Below are positions 54,729-62,993 of a stretch of DNA of 64,000 nt, in pieces (the first letter of the stretch is position 1; every line of letters begins with the position of its first letter). Source of the DNA: JBGPLJ01 sp963826145 (GTDB lineage Bacteria > Pseudomonadota > Gammaproteobacteria > Steroidobacterales > Steroidobacteraceae); NCBI GenBank assembly GCA_963826145.1, contig CAWGVW010000002.1, positions 1,550,001-1,614,000 on the forward strand. The letters run 5' to 3'. The notes below the pieces were generated by a model. That model made no database searches and was not told where the DNA came from. It saw nothing but the letters and a program-made list of their open reading frames with translations. The position numbers were made by a program, and so were the translations under genes.

Positions 54729-55151
54729 ATGATCACCAACAAACGCAAATTGCGGATCGAGTGGGGCGATTGCGACCCGGCCGGAATCGTCTATTTCCCC
54801 CGGTATTTCGCCTTCTTCGACGACTCGACGGCGGCGCTATTCGAGGCCGCGGGCTTGCGCAAGCGCGAAATCATGCGCCAGTTCGACATGGTGGGCATTC
54901 CGGTCGTCGACGTACACGCAAAGTTCTATATCCCGTCGGGGTACGGCGATGACGTCGAGATCGAGAGCTCGATCCATAAGTGGGGCCGCTCGAGCTTCGA
55001 GGTCCGTCACCGGCTGCTCAAGAACACGGAGCTCGCGGTCGAGGGCTTCGAGACGCGCGTCTGGGTGGGCCGCCATCCGGACAAGGCTGATGGCATGCAG
55101 GCGCGGGCAATTCCGAAGGAAGTGATCGACAGGTTCAACACGAGCGGATGA
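54729..55151 (+). CDS. 4-hydroxybenzoyl-CoA thioesterase-like hotdog protein
   Basis: A 140-residue hotdog-fold thioesterase with the 4-HBT signature RIEWGDCDPAGIVYFPRYFA; Asp16 is the expected catalytic residue. It continues with VVDVHAKFYIPSGYGDDVEI and SSFEVRHRLLKN. It releases CoA from an aryl- or acyl-CoA. It starts 5 bases after the thiolase stop and ends 1 base before the MarR gene, so all three are co-expressed. The exact acyl group is unknown; 4-hydroxybenzoyl-CoA is the family's type substrate. Confidence 0.88.
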   Translation: MITNKRKLRIEWGDCDPAGIVYFPRYFAFFDDSTAALFEAAGLRKREIMRQFDMVGIPVVDVHAKFYIPSGYGDDVEIESSIHKWGRSSFEVRHRLLKNTELAVEGFETRVWVGRHPDKADGMQARAIPKEVIDRFNTSG

Positions 55152-55152
55152 C

Positions 55153-55671
55153 ATGGCGGGCGCGCGCAAATCGAGGCCGAGACGGGCTGCGGCCCCGCAG
55201 CCGAATCTGCGTCATCGCGGCAACGGTGCCGGCAATGGGACTGCGAATTCGATCGAACTCGGTTCGCTGACGGGCTATATAGGCTATGCGTTGCGCCGCG
55301 CGCAGATCGTCGCGTTCACCGATTTCATTGCATCGCTGCGCGAGCTCGGCCTGCGCCCCGCCATTTATGGCGTGCTCATGATCATCGATCAGAATCCCGG
55401 ATTGCCGCAGTCGGCCGTGTGCAGCGCGCTCGGCATCCAGAAGGGGAATTTCGGACCGCTGGTGCAGGAGCTCGAGAAGCGCAAACTCGCCGTGCGTCAC
55501 GATGGCGTGAACGACCGGCGTTCGTACGCGCTTCACCTCACGCCGGGCGGCAAGGAATTGATGAGAAGGGCGCGGGTGCTGCACGCCGAGCACGAGGCGC
55601 GGCTCGCAAGGCGCCTCGGTACGGGCGGGCGTGAACAGCTGCTGTCGCTGCTCGAGCGGCTCAACAGCTGA
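55153..55671 (+). CDS. MarR-family transcriptional regulator
   Basis: A 172-residue MarR-type repressor with a basic N-terminal tail. The winged helix reads LGLRPAIYGVLMIIDQNPGL, SAVCSALGIQKGNFGPLVQE and KLAVRHDGVNDRRSYALHLT, with the D-x-R-S-Y wing. MarR proteins of this kind often sense aromatic acids or aryl-CoA thioesters. It is the last gene of the thiolase-thioesterase unit and likely regulates it and the adjacent aromatic-acid transporter. Confidence 0.9.
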   Translation: MAGARKSRPRRAAAPQPNLRHRGNGAGNGTANSIELGSLTGYIGYALRRAQIVAFTDFIASLRELGLRPAIYGVLMIIDQNPGLPQSAVCSALGIQKGNFGPLVQELEKRKLAVRHDGVNDRRSYALHLTPGGKELMRRARVLHAEHEARLARRLGTGGREQLLSLLERLNS

Positions 55672-55677
55672 AAACGA

Positions 55678-55695
55678 GAAACCGGCACCGGTTTC
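55678..55695. terminator. bidirectional hairpin between MarR and AAHS transporter genes
   Basis: Perfect dyad GAAACCGG (55678-55685) and CCGGTTTC (55688-55695) with a two-base loop, just past the MarR stop and overlapping the end of the convergent transporter gene. There is no strong T-run, so termination is likely but not certain. Confidence 0.6.
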
Positions 55696-57013
55696 AGCCG
55701 CGCCAGACGCGCGGCAGGAACGATGTGCAGAGTGCGCAGAGGACCACGGGGACGACGAGCAGTCCCAGGATATCGTTCGCCGGCAGCGCCTTGATGAAGG
55801 GCATGCTTCCAAAAAGCGGCCCGACAATCGCTCCGACACGCCCGATGCCCACGGCCCAGCCGACGCCCGTCGAACGAATCGCGGGCGGGTAGAACGCGGC
55901 AGCCAGCGCGTTCAGCGCGAACTGCGTTCCCGACGAGCCGGCGCCGATGACGAATAGCAGAATCCACCAGCCGGGTCCGGTCGAAGACAGGACAAGGAAA
56001 AGGCCGAGGCCCACGGCCGTTACCGCATACGCGCTCACCATCGAGGAGACCGTGCGTCCGCGGTCAACGCCCCAGGCCATCAGCAAGCCGCTCACGATCC
56101 CGCCCGCCTGGATCAACACGCCGCCGCGGCGGCCATCCATGGGCGACCAGCCCGCGCTCGTGAGGAGCGAAGGTAGCCAGCTGATCAGGAAATAGAGAAC
56201 GAACAGATTGAGCGCGAACACGGTCCACAGAAGAAGCGTCCGCGGCCGATAGATCGCCGTGAGGAGCGAAGCGATGGACTGCTTTTCCTCCGTTGCGGCG
56301 TGATCGACGATGTCTTTCGCATGGATGCCAGGCGCAAGGACCGCAGCGATGCGCGCCGTGCGCGGATCGCCCGGCCGCCGCGCGACGAGAAAGCGGATGG
56401 ATTCCGGCAATCCGAAGAGTATCAGCACGGAAATGACGAGCGGCAGCGCGCCGCCGATGACGAAGATCGCGCGCCAGCCGTACGCATTGATGATGGGATC
56501 GGCGACGAAGCCCGCGATGAGCGCACCAAACGCAACCCCGGTGTACATCATGGTGATGAGGACCGCGCGCCGCGCCGCCGGCATGTACTCCGATGTCAGC
56601 GACGTGCAGTTCGGAATGCTCGTGCCAAAGCCCATGCCGGTCAGGAAGCGCCAGAAGATGAGCTCGTTCATGTTCGTGACGGAAGCGTTGCCGAGCGAGC
56701 CGACCGCCATCAGCAGCACCGCGAAAACGAGCACGGGCTTGCGGCCGAACCGGTCGCCGAGTCCCGCGAGAAACGCGGCGCCGAGTCCATAGCCGACCAG
56801 CGACGCGGATAGCGCCCATCCAAAGGCAGGACGCGGGAGTCCCCATTCCTTCATGAAGGTGGGGACCGTGAGCGACAGCGTCTGGATGTCGTAGCCGTCG
56901 AGGATGACGATCAGCGCGCAGAGCACGATCACACGGATCTGCAGCGCGCCGAGCGGCTGGGTATCGATGATTTTGCCGATATCGACCGCCGAAGTTGTGC
57001 TCGCGCCGCTCAT
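55694..57013 (-). CDS. AAHS-family aromatic acid/H+ symporter (4-hydroxybenzoate transporter-like)
   Basis: A 439-residue 12-segment MFS permease of the aromatic acid:H+ symporter group: VIVLCALIVILDGYDIQTLS (the D-G-Y/F-D motif), AFLAGLGDRFGRKPVLVFAV, TGMGFGTSIPNCTSLTSEYMP, and the C-terminal ALNALAAAFYPPAIRSTGVGWA. It imports benzoate- or hydroxybenzoate-like acids. ATG 57013 has a G-run four bases upstream. It lies beside a MarR regulator and a 4-hydroxybenzoyl-CoA-thioesterase-like gene, which supports an aromatic substrate. Divergent from frmA. Confidence 0.9.
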   Translation of the reverse strand: MSGASTTSAVDIGKIIDTQPLGALQIRVIVLCALIVILDGYDIQTLSLTVPTFMKEWGLPRPAFGWALSASLVGYGLGAAFLAGLGDRFGRKPVLVFAVLLMAVGSLGNASVTNMNELIFWRFLTGMGFGTSIPNCTSLTSEYMPAARRAVLITMMYTGVAFGALIAGFVADPIINAYGWRAIFVIGGALPLVISVLILFGLPESIRFLVARRPGDPRTARIAAVLAPGIHAKDIVDHAATEEKQSIASLLTAIYRPRTLLLWTVFALNLFVLYFLISWLPSLLTSAGWSPMDGRRGGVLIQAGGIVSGLLMAWGVDRGRTVSSMVSAYAVTAVGLGLFLVLSSTGPGWWILLFVIGAGSSGTQFALNALAAAFYPPAIRSTGVGWAVGIGRVGAIVGPLFGSMPFIKALPANDILGLLVVPVVLCALCTSFLPRVWRG

Positions 57014-57097
57014 GCATCCCCCAACAGAATCACGGTGTTGCAATACTACGCTGGTCAATTCGCGCCGGTCTTCACTTTCCATCGAGTCGAACTGCGG

Positions 57098-57128
57098 TTG
57101 CCGTCGAGTCAAGCCGCGAGCGTATAAT
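57098..57128 (+). promoter_or_regulatory. candidate promoter for frmA
   Basis: A perfect TATAAT (57123-57128) with TTGCCG (57098-57103) 19 bases before it, 26 bases upstream of the frmA start. Two GTCGAGTC/ATCGAGTC repeats (57081-57110 region) overlap the -35 area and may be regulator half-sites. Confidence 0.4.
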
Positions 57129-57153
57129 TTCGGGCCCCCACTGGAACCCAACA

Positions 57154-58264
57154 ATGAAAACCAGAGCAGCAGTCGGTTACGCGGCAGGCAAGCCCCTCGA
57201 AGTCCAGACGGTCGATCTCGACGGTCCCCGTGCGGGCGAAGTGCTGGTCGAGATCAAGGCAACCGGCATCTGCCACACGGATGAATTCACGCGCTCGGGC
57301 GCGGACCCGGAGGGCCTCTTTCCGGTGATTTTCGGCCACGAGGGCGCCGGCATCGTCGTCGACGTTGGACCCGGGGTCACGTCTGTGAAGAAGGGCGATC
57401 ACGTCATACCGCTCTACACGCCGGAATGCCGCCAGTGCAAGTCGTGTCTGTCGCGCAAGACCAATCTCTGCACGGCGATTCGCGCCACACAGGGCAAGGG
57501 CGTGATGCCGGACGGCACGAGCCGCTTCTCGATCGGCGGCGAAAAGATCCATCACTACATGGGCTGCTCGACGTTCTCGAATTTCACCGTGCTGCCGGAG
57601 ATCGCGATCGCCAAAGTCCGCGAGGACGCGCCGTTCGAGAAGATCTGCTACATCGGCTGCGGCGTCACGACCGGCATCGGAGCCGTGATCAACACGGCGA
57701 AGGTCGAGCCGGGCGCGAATGTCGTGGTCTTTGGTCTTGGCGGCATCGGCCTCAACGTGATCCAGGGCGCGCGGCTCGCGGGAGCGAACAAGATTATTGG
57801 CGTTGACCTCAACCCAAAGCGCAAGGCGCTCGGCGAGAAATTCGGCATGACGCATTTCGTCAATCCGAAGGAGGCCGGGAACGACCTCGTCGCGCACCTC
57901 GTGAACCTCACCGACGGCGGCGCCGACTACAGCTTCGAATGCATCGGCAACGTCGACGTGATGCGCCAGGCGCTCGAATGCTGCCACCGGGGCTGGGGCG
58001 TCTCCGTCATCATCGGCGTCGCGGGCGCAGGCCAGGAAATCAAGACGCGTCCCTTCCAGCTCGTCACGGGACGGGTGTGGAAGGGCACGGCATTTGGCGG
58101 AGCACGCGGTCGCACGGACGTGCCGAAGATCGTCGACTGGTACATGGACAGGAAGATCAACATCGACGACCTGATCACGCACGTGCTGCCGCTCACGGAC
58201 ATCAACAAGTCGTTCGATCTCATGCACGCCGGCGAATCGATTCGCGCCGTCGTCAAATTCTGGA
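57154..58264 (+). CDS. frmA: S-(hydroxymethyl)glutathione dehydrogenase / class III alcohol dehydrogenase
   Basis: A 369-residue zinc alcohol dehydrogenase. Catalytic zinc and substrate regions are TGICHTDEFTRSG and GHEGAGIVVDVGPGV; structural zinc cysteines are in ECRQCKSCLSRKTNLC; the NAD site is VVFGLGGIGLNVIQGARLAG. It oxidises S-hydroxymethylglutathione to S-formylglutathione, the second step of formaldehyde detoxification. Its end SIRAVVKF gives exactly the usual length, but the next codon reads TGG rather than a stop. One extra G at 58262-58263 would restore TGA. Without that, the frame reads on into gfa. The operon continues with gfa and fghA. Confidence 0.9.
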
Positions 58265-58277
58265 CAAGGGGGACCTC

Positions 58278-58858
58278 ATGGCCAAAGGTAAAGATTCATC
58301 CGAGTGTCGATGACGGCGTGAAGGCGGGAGTGAAGGGCTTCAAGGGCGGCACGCTCAGCTGCAAGTGCTCGAAGGACGCAGTGACGGTCACGCTCGCGGA
58401 GCGATGTCGCGTTCAATCACGCCTGCGGCTGCAGCAAGTGCTGGAAGCCGGAAGGTGCGGTGTTTTCTGTGGTGGCCGTCATCGGCCGCGACAAGCTGAG
58501 TGTCACGGCGAATGGCCAGAAGCTGAAGATCGTCGATACGAATGCCGCGATTCAAAGGCATGCCTGCTCGGCGTGCGGCGTACACATGTTCGGTCGCATC
58601 GAAAACAAGGGGCATCCCTTCTTCGGCTTCGACTTCGTGCATCCGGAACTCTCGAAGGACAAGGGCTGGGCCGCACCCGAATTCGCGGCTTTCGTTTCCT
58701 CCATCATCGAGACGGGCGGCGCCACGCCTGATGAGATGGCGGGCGTGCGTGCGCGACTGAAGGAACTGGGACTCGAACCGTACGACTGCCTGAATCCGCC
58801 GCTGATGGATCTGATCGCGACGCACGTCGCGAAGCAGAAAGGCGTCCTGAAGGCCTGA
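58278..58858 (+). CDS. gfa: S-(hydroxymethyl)glutathione synthase (glutathione-dependent formaldehyde-activating enzyme), two frameshifts
   Basis: About 192 residues: MAKVKIHPSVDDG, FKGGTLSCKCS, then ACGCSKCWKPEGAVFSVVAV, QRHACSACGVHMFGRIENKG, HPFFGFDFVHPELS and LGLEPYDCLNPPLMDLIATH. These cysteine pairs bind the two zincs of Gfa, which condenses formaldehyde with glutathione. The frame breaks after the start at 58286/58287 (Lys codon with A and G) and at 58395/58396 (Leu codon with C and G), after which the frame runs to the stop. A GGGGGA ribosome site precedes ATG 58278. It sits between frmA and fghA in the expected order. Confidence 0.85.
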
Positions 58859-58863
58859 CGGTC

Positions 58864-59721
58864 TTGTCGCTCGAGACGCTCAGCCGGCACCGCGCCTGCG
58901 GCGGTACCGTCGGGTTCTATCGTCACCTCGCGTCGACGACAGCCTGCGCCATGCGCTTCTCGGTCTTCGCTCCGCCCCAGGCGGAGCGAAGAGCGGTGCC
59001 TGTGCTCTATTACCTGGCGGGCCTGACGTGTACCGAAGAGACTTTCATGATCAAGGCAGGGGCGCAGCGTCTCGCTGCCGAGCTCGGCCTCATGCTGGTC
59101 GCGCCGGACACGAGTCCGCGCGGCGTGCCGCTCCCGGGCGACAGCGATGCGTGGGACTTCGGCGTGGGCGCGGGTTTCTATCTCGATGCCACCAGGGAAC
59201 CCTGGTCGAAGCACTACAGAATGTATTCGTACGTGACGGAGGAGCTGCCGACGCTCATCGCAGCGAAGTTTCCGGCGGACGCGAAGCGCCAAGGCATCTT
59301 CGGTCACTCGATGGGCGGACACGGCGCGCTCACCATCGGCCTCAGGAATCGCGACCGGTATCGTTCGATCTCCGCATTCGCGCCGATCGTGGCGCCGATG
59401 GAAGTGCCTTGGGGACGCAAGGCCTTTACGAACTATCTCGGCGCGGATTCCTCGACCTGGCGCGAATACGATGCGACGGCGCTGGTGCGCGAAGTGAAGG
59501 ATGCGGCGCAGAGACCGCGCATTCTCATCGATCAGGGCCTTGCCGATCAGTTTCTCGCGCAACAGTTGCAGCCGGAGCGCTTCGAGGAGGCGTGCGCCCG
59601 CGTCGGCTATCCGTTGACGCTGCGCCGGCACGAGGGCTATGACCACGGTTACTATTTCATATCAACCTTCATCGACGACCAGCTGCACCACCACGCCGAA
59701 ATCCTGAACAAGGCACCCTGA
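58864..59721 (+). CDS. fghA: S-formylglutathione hydrolase
   Basis: A 285-residue esterase of the alpha/beta-hydrolase fold. The nucleophile elbow is FGHSMGGHGALTIGL, the triad aspartate is in ILIDQGLADQFL, and the histidine in RHEGYDHGYYF. Upstream motifs PVLYYLAGLTCTEETFMIKA and DTSPRGVPLPGDSDAWDFG are diagnostic. It hydrolyses S-formylglutathione to formate and glutathione, the final step after gfa and frmA. The start appears to be TTG 58864, six bases after the gfa stop; there is no better in-frame ATG near the family start. Confidence 0.93.
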   Translation: MSLETLSRHRACGGTVGFYRHLASTTACAMRFSVFAPPQAERRAVPVLYYLAGLTCTEETFMIKAGAQRLAAELGLMLVAPDTSPRGVPLPGDSDAWDFGVGAGFYLDATREPWSKHYRMYSYVTEELPTLIAAKFPADAKRQGIFGHSMGGHGALTIGLRNRDRYRSISAFAPIVAPMEVPWGRKAFTNYLGADSSTWREYDATALVREVKDAAQRPRILIDQGLADQFLAQQLQPERFEEACARVGYPLTLRRHEGYDHGYYFISTFIDDQLHHHAEILNKAP

Positions 59722-59731
59722 ACAAGACAAC

Positions 59732-61843
59732 ATGGGCATGTCCAACGTCGTTTCCCAGACATTCGATAACGGCATCGCCGTCATCACCGTCGACAATCCG
59801 CCGGTCAATACGGTCAACGCCGCGGTGCGTGCCGGACTGACTGCGGCCGTCGGCGAAATCGCGGCTCGCAAGGATGTCCGCGCCGTAGTCCTGCTATGCG
59901 CCGGCAGCACCTTCTTCTCGGGAGCGGACATAGGCGAGTTTTCCGGACCGCCCAAGGAGGCGGAATACCGGCGCCTCTTCGCCGAGATCGAGAATCTGCC
60001 GGTGCCGGTGGTCGCTGGGCTCTTCGGCACGGCAATGGGCGGTGGTCTCGAGATAGCGCTCGCCTGTCACTATCGCGTCGCCGTGCCCGGCGCGCGCTTC
60101 GGTTTGCCCGAGGTCACGCTTGGCATCATTCCGGGCGCCGGTGGCACGCAGCGAATGCCACGCCTCATCGGCGCGAATGCAACCCTCGATCTGATCCTTG
60201 CGGCCCGTCCCGTCGATGCGGCCCGCGCGCTCGAACTCGGTTTCGTCGATCGCATCGTCGAGGGCGATCTCAACGCCGGGACGATTGCGTTTGCGCGGGA
60301 ACTCGTGGCGCAGGGCAAGGGACCCCGGCGCACGAGCGAGCGCAGGGTGGCGCCCGAATCGGCGACGGCCGAAGTCTTTGCGAAGCAACGTGAACAGGCA
60401 GCGAAGCTCTATCCCAATCGAACGGCGGCGCTGACCGCCATCAAGGCGGTCGAGGCGGCTGCGCGCTTGCCGTTTGCCGAAGGCCTCCTCTACGAAGAGC
60501 AGCTCGCCAACGAGACGAAGGCAACGCTCGAAGCCAAGGCGCTGATCCACGTGTTCTTTGCGGAACGCGAGACCAGGAAGATCCCGGGGCTGCCCAACGA
60601 TCTCAAGTCCCGGCCAGTGAAGAGCGCGGCGATCGTCGGTGCCGGCACGATGGGCGGCGGCATCGCCATGTGCTTTGCCAACGCCGGAATTCCCGTTGCG
60701 ATCATTGATGTCAGCCAGGAAGCGCTCGACCGTGGGCTCAAGGTGATCGCAGACAACTATGCCACGACGGTCAAGCGTGGCCGGCTCACCGCGGACGACA
60801 TGCACAAGCGCCTGTCGCTGATCCGTGGCGTATTGAAGTACGAAGACGCCGCGGATGCGGACGTCTTCATCGAGGCGGTGTTCGAAAACGTCGAACTCAA
60901 GAAGAAGATCTTCGCAACGCTTGATCGCGTCGCGAAGCGCGGCGCGGTACTCGCGACCAACACCTCGACGCTCGACATCGACGACATCGCGACGGCGGTC
61001 AAGCGCCCTGAGGACGTGATCGGCATGCACTTCTTCTCGCCGGCGAACGTGATGCCGCTTCTCGAGATCGTGCGCACGTCAAAGACTTCACCCGAGACGA
61101 TCCGCGCGACTGTCGATCTGGCAAGGCCACTCAAGAAGACCCCGGTGCTCGCGCGCGTCTGCTACGGCTTCATCGGCAATCGCATGATGGAAGGCTACGC
61201 CCGCGAGGCCGAGCGCATGACGCTCGAGGGCGCAACTCCGCGCCGGATCGATTCGGTGCTCGAAAAATGGGGCATGGCGATGGGCATCCTCGCCGTTTAC
61301 GACATGGCGGGCATTGATGTCGGTGTCAACGTCCACAAGGCGAACGCGGACAAGTATCCGCCGGACCCGGCGTATTACCAGGCGGATTTCGCGCTCGCCG
61401 AGCAGGGCAGACTCGGCCAGAAAACCGGCAAGGGCTATTACCGATACGAGAAGGGCGATCGCACGCGGCACGACGATCCGGAGGCGATCGCGATCATCGC
61501 GGAGCGCGCACGCAAACTCGGTGTCCCGCAGCGAACGCAGAGCGACGAGGAGATCCTCGAACGGTGCCTCTATCCGCTGTTGAATGAAGGACTGCGCATC
61601 CTGGACGAAGGTGTCGCGATCCGCGCGAGCGACATCGACGTCGTCTGGGCGGCCGGTTACGGATTCCCGCGCTACCGGGGCGGCCCGATGTTTTACGCCG
61701 ACACGATCGGACTCAAGACGCTGCTCGCCGGCATGCAGAAATACCGCGAATTGTTCGGTCCCATGCACTGGGAGCCGGCGCCGCTCCTCGTCAAACTCGT
61801 CGCCGAGGGCAAATCGATCGCGGATTGGGAACGCGCGCGGTAG
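59732..61843 (+). CDS. bifunctional enoyl-CoA hydratase / 3-hydroxyacyl-CoA dehydrogenase (FadB/FadJ/EHHADH-like)
   Basis: A 703-residue fusion enzyme. The N-terminal crotonase domain (about 1-190) has VNTVNAAVRAGLTAAV, SGADIGEF, GTAMGGGLEIALACHYRVAV (oxyanion loop) and LPEVTLGIIPGAGGTQRMPR with the catalytic glutamates. The dehydrogenase part starts near residue 299 with AAIVGAGTMGGGIAMCFANA, continues with ATNTSTLDID, GMHFFSPANVMPLLEIV and ARVCYGFIGNRMMEGYAREA, and ends with a second HAD_C region. It performs the middle steps of beta-oxidation. No FadA partner is adjacent, but two thiolases are in the window. ATG 59738 is an alternative start. Confidence 0.92.
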   Translation: MGMSNVVSQTFDNGIAVITVDNPPVNTVNAAVRAGLTAAVGEIAARKDVRAVVLLCAGSTFFSGADIGEFSGPPKEAEYRRLFAEIENLPVPVVAGLFGTAMGGGLEIALACHYRVAVPGARFGLPEVTLGIIPGAGGTQRMPRLIGANATLDLILAARPVDAARALELGFVDRIVEGDLNAGTIAFARELVAQGKGPRRTSERRVAPESATAEVFAKQREQAAKLYPNRTAALTAIKAVEAAARLPFAEGLLYEEQLANETKATLEAKALIHVFFAERETRKIPGLPNDLKSRPVKSAAIVGAGTMGGGIAMCFANAGIPVAIIDVSQEALDRGLKVIADNYATTVKRGRLTADDMHKRLSLIRGVLKYEDAADADVFIEAVFENVELKKKIFATLDRVAKRGAVLATNTSTLDIDDIATAVKRPEDVIGMHFFSPANVMPLLEIVRTSKTSPETIRATVDLARPLKKTPVLARVCYGFIGNRMMEGYAREAERMTLEGATPRRIDSVLEKWGMAMGILAVYDMAGIDVGVNVHKANADKYPPDPAYYQADFALAEQGRLGQKTGKGYYRYEKGDRTRHDDPEAIAIIAERARKLGVPQRTQSDEEILERCLYPLLNEGLRILDEGVAIRASDIDVVWAAGYGFPRYRGGPMFYADTIGLKTLLAGMQKYRELFGPMHWEPAPLLVKLVAEGKSIADWERAR

Positions 61844-61862
61844 AGCCCCGGCGGGGCCTTGG

Positions 61863-62786
61863 CTAGGGTTCGCGCTCGAATTCGATGAAGAGATTCCTGA
61901 ACCAGGCGTGGCCCGGATCCGGCTCGTTGCGCTTGTGCCAGAGCAGAAGTTCGCGTCGCACCGGCATTTCGATCGGCACCGGGAAAAGCTTCACGGGAAC
62001 CACGGGCGCGATGAGGCGTGCCAGCCGTTCCGGGACGGTCGCGATGAGCGGCGTGCCCATCAGCATGAACGGCAGTTCGAGCAGGCTATGCCCGGTCGCG
62101 CGCACCTTCACTTCGACATTGAAGAGCCGGCGGGCCGCTTCCTCGAGCGATTCCACTGCGCCGGCCGGGCGCGGCAGAATGTGCGGCAGGTTCATGAATT
62201 CGTCCGCCGACAGCGAATCGCCGACGGTCGGATGATCCTTCGCGACAATGCAGGTCCAGGTTACGGGCCTGAGCTCCGCCATGCGCAGCGATTCCGGATA
62301 GTCACGCAGGGCAAAGAGCCTCGGACTATCGATTGTGAGGCACAGGTCCGCTTCACCGTATTCGAGCCGCGTGAGGCTGTTCTGCAGGACCGGTTCGGCA
62401 TGGCACTGGATCCCCGGAGCGTCACGTGCGAGGCGCGCCAGTACCTTCGGCATCACGACCGGCGCCGCGACGTCGCCGACGATGGCGACGAACGCACGCT
62501 TCACGGTCGCCGGATCGAAGCTCGGCTGCGTGCCGAGCGTCGCCTGGATGCGCAGCAACGCTTCGCGTACGGGCTCGACCAGAGCGAGACCGCGAGGTGT
62601 CAGCTCCATCTCACGGCCCACGCGCACCAGCAGGGGGTCGTCGAAATAGTCGCGCAGCTTCTGCAGGGCTGCGCTCATCGCCGGCTGCGACACGTGCACG
62701 CGCTCGGCGGCGCGCGTCACGTTCTTCTCGTGCACCAGGGCGTCGAGCGCGGTCAGCAGATTCAGGTCGAAGCGGTTCAATTGCAT
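61863..62786 (-). CDS. LysR-family transcriptional regulator (NodD-like)
   Basis: A 307-residue LysR regulator. The helix-turn-helix is MQLNRFDLNLLTALDALVHE, NVTRAAERVHVSQPAMSAAL and DPLLVRVGREMELTPRGL. The effector domain has FVAIVGDVAAPVVMPKVLAR and YGEADLCLTI. The F-D-L-N-L-L and L-V-H-E-K-N-V-T-R-A-A pattern fits the NodD/NahR/LinR branch, whose members respond to aromatic compounds or flavonoids. It converges on the FadB-like gene and may regulate that gene or the divergent methyltransferase. Confidence 0.9.
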   Translation of the reverse strand: MQLNRFDLNLLTALDALVHEKNVTRAAERVHVSQPAMSAALQKLRDYFDDPLLVRVGREMELTPRGLALVEPVREALLRIQATLGTQPSFDPATVKRAFVAIVGDVAAPVVMPKVLARLARDAPGIQCHAEPVLQNSLTRLEYGEADLCLTIDSPRLFALRDYPESLRMAELRPVTWTCIVAKDHPTVGDSLSADEFMNLPHILPRPAGAVESLEEAARRLFNVEVKVRATGHSLLELPFMLMGTPLIATVPERLARLIAPVVPVKLFPVPIEMPVRRELLLWHKRNEPDPGHAWFRNLFIEFEREP

Positions 62787-62993
62787 GGGGGGCGAATAGT
62801 GCTAGCGATTTCAGGGGTCTGCAACCGAACTTGCAGGGGCGCTCGGACTGCAGCGCCGGGCGCATGCCGTTTGCCCGCTTGCAGATTCCCGATTCCAGAC
62901 ACAGATAGCAACAATTTGCCGAATCGATTTCCTTACCGGGGAGCGCGCCGCTAGGGTACCTCGCTAGAACGTCGAGAGGCGGGGGGGGGAGAC

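Noticed and set aside
57154..58858. FrmA-Gfa fusion protein
   Set aside because: FrmA has its normal length at the end of VVKF, a separate gfa start with a GGGGGA site exists, and the apparent fusion depends on local frame errors.
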